Source of the DNA: Planctomycetota bacterium | Lineage (GTDB): Bacteria; Planctomycetota; Planctomycetia; Pirellulales; Thermoguttaceae | Direction of reading: 5' to 3' | NCBI GenBank assembly: GCA_021784975.1 | Contig: JAJYGU010000222.1 | Coordinates: 1-22,981, forward strand | DNA: 22,981 nt | In this document: one piece after another, positions 21,968 to 22,981 of the stretch | Layout of the letters: each line of letters opens with the position of its first letter | Position numbering within the stretch: position 1 is the stretch's first letter | The notes under the pieces: generated by a model | Told to the model about the DNA's origin: nothing | Seen by the model: only the letters and a program-made list of their open reading frames with translations | Database searches by the model: none | Program-made: the position numbers and the translations under genes

Positions 21968-22981
21968 ATGGCGACTATCTTAATCGACAAACTGCTCCAA
22001 ACGGTCATCAATCGCGGAGCTAGTGACCTTCACATCGAGGTCGGCCAGCCGCCGGTAGTTCGTCTGCACGGCCGCATGCTCCGCTTGGAGACGAAACAAC
22101 TCGAGTCGGAAGATACCGTGGCGCTGATGAAGAGCATCACCCCCGAGCGATGCCAGCAGGAGTTGCAGGAGGTCGGAGGGGCCGACTTCGGTTTCGCCTT
22201 CGGCGACCAGGGCCGCTTCCGCGTGTCGGTGTTCAAGGAAAAAGGCCACGTGGCCATGTCCTTGCGTCTGATTCCCAACGACCTCATGGACTTCAAGAAG
22301 CTGGGCACCCCGCCGGTGGTCATCGAGTTGTGCAAACGTCCGCGCGGGCTCTTCCTGGTGACCGGTCCTACCGGCTCGGGAAAAAGCACGACCCTGGCCA
22401 CGATGATCGACTACATCAACCAGACCTTCGATTATCACATCATCACCATCGAGGATCCCATCGAGTTCTATCACACCCACAAGCGATCCACCGTTACCCA
22501 GCGGGAGGTGGGCGTCGATGTGCCCAGCTTCGCCGAGGCGATACGGCGGGCGTTGCGGCAGGATCCCGATGTCATCCTGGTCGGTGAAATGCGCGATCTG
22601 GAAACCATTGAGGCCGCCATCACTGCCGCCGAAACCGGCCACGTGGTCTTCGGCACCCTGCACACCACCGGCGCCCAGGGCACCGTCAACCGCATCATCG
22701 ACGCCTTCCCCGCCAATCAGCAGGAGCAAATTCGCACCCAGTTGTCGACCTCGATCATCGGCATCTTGTCGCAGGCCCTGTTGCCGCGGATCAGCGGCGG
22801 CCGCGTGGCCGCTTACGAGATGCTGGTGGTCACGCCGGCCGTGGCCAACCTGATCCGCGAGAACAAGACCTACCGCATCACCTCGACCATCCAGACCGGC
22901 CAAAAACTGGGGATGCAATTGCTCGACGACCACATGTTCCGTCTCTGGCGTGACGGAGTGGTGGCCAAACACGAAATCCTC
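21968..22981 (+). CDS. pilT: Twitching motility / pilus retraction ATPase PilT (3' end outside window)
   Basis: This hexameric ATPase retracts type IV pili, giving twitching motility and DNA uptake. The frame is open from ATG 21968 to the window edge (338 codons), so the last few residues are missing. The N-terminal PAS-like part has LLQTVINRGASDLHIEVGQP, typical of PilT. Walker A is GPTGSGKST (about residues 133-141), the Asp box TIEDPIEFYHTH, Walker B VILVGEMRDLETI, and the His box TGHVVFGTLHTTGA. The PilT hallmark AIRRALRQDPDVILVGEMRD and the motif close to IIDAFPANQQEQIRTQLS are present. There are no zinc-binding Cys pairs, which separates it from PilB. The ATG has a GGGGAGAGG ribosome-binding site. 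It lies 192 bases after pilB, on the same strand, with its own promoter candidate. Confidence 0.95.
   Translation, partial: MATILIDKLLQTVINRGASDLHIEVGQPPVVRLHGRMLRLETKQLESEDTVALMKSITPERCQQELQEVGGADFGFAFGDQGRFRVSVFKEKGHVAMSLRLIPNDLMDFKKLGTPPVVIELCKRPRGLFLVTGPTGSGKSTTLATMIDYINQTFDYHIITIEDPIEFYHTHKRSTVTQREVGVDVPSFAEAIRRALRQDPDVILVGEMRDLETIEAAITAAETGHVVFGTLHTTGAQGTVNRIIDAFPANQQEQIRTQLSTSIIGILSQALLPRISGGRVAAYEMLVVTPAVANLIRENKTYRITSTIQTGQKLGMQLLDDHMFRLWRDGVVAKHEIL

Noticed and set aside
1..22981. Defence island, prophage, CRISPR array or biosynthetic cluster
   Set aside because: No cas, restriction, phage, transposase, toxin-antitoxin or biosynthetic core gene is visible; the genes are mostly housekeeping or conserved planctomycete families.

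Overview
The window looks like a chromosomal segment of a GC-rich planctomycete, probably of the Pirellulales type. This placement is inferred from gene content: a Verrucomicrobia/Planctomycetes-restricted Minf_1886-family gene, a PSP1-domain gene, a large YCF48-like/CBM9-like exported protein, a Tat-exported TIM-barrel protein and an Uma2 remnant. There is no rRNA in the window to confirm it. I see no tRNA, rRNA, CRISPR array, transposase, prophage or plasmid gene.

Layout. 1-243 holds no gene, only the first copy of a dispersed inverted repeat that abuts the stop of ppdK. ppdK (pyruvate, phosphate dikinase) runs on the minus strand to 2982. A divergent CPBP-type intramembrane protease gene follows and overlaps the 3' end of a minus-strand lipoprotein gene. 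Next is a minus-strand, translationally coupled cluster that reads PSP1-domain protein, Minf_1886-family protein, a 40-residue membrane peptide, and a 978-residue exported protein (YCF48-like propeller, degenerate PIG-L/LmbE-like region, CBM9-like C-terminus). A divergent Tat-exported TIM-barrel gene with a good sigma-70 promoter starts at 9306. A REP-like palindrome at 10375-10445 separates it from a minus-strand ABC operon: ATPase, FtsX-type permease with a His-rich periplasmic loop, and a membrane protein with a DUF3299-like domain. This set resembles Zrg-like zinc-linked transport operons.

The housekeeping part begins at 13405 with smpB on the minus strand, whose only well-placed start codon is ACG. 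A divergent lipB-like gene follows that appears to lack both catalytic residues of octanoyltransferases, then a frameshifted Uma2 remnant. dnaG and rpoD form a short macromolecular-synthesis unit behind a near-consensus promoter (15201-15229), with hairpins between the two genes and a strong terminator after rpoD. A coiled-coil/zinc-ribbon gene follows and ends in the second copy of the dispersed repeat. The window closes with pilB and the 5' part of pilT, the extension and retraction motor ATPases of a type IV pilus, each with its own candidate promoter.

The most notable observations are the ACG start of smpB, the catalytically disarmed LipB homologue, the two matched copies of a gene-end-associated inverted repeat, the multidomain protein with its disarmed LmbE-like region and coupled 40-residue membrane peptide, and the His-rich ABC/DUF3299 operon with a dyad inside its candidate promoter. 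I did not find a clear new defence or mobile system. Protein family names are from motif recognition by eye, not from searches.
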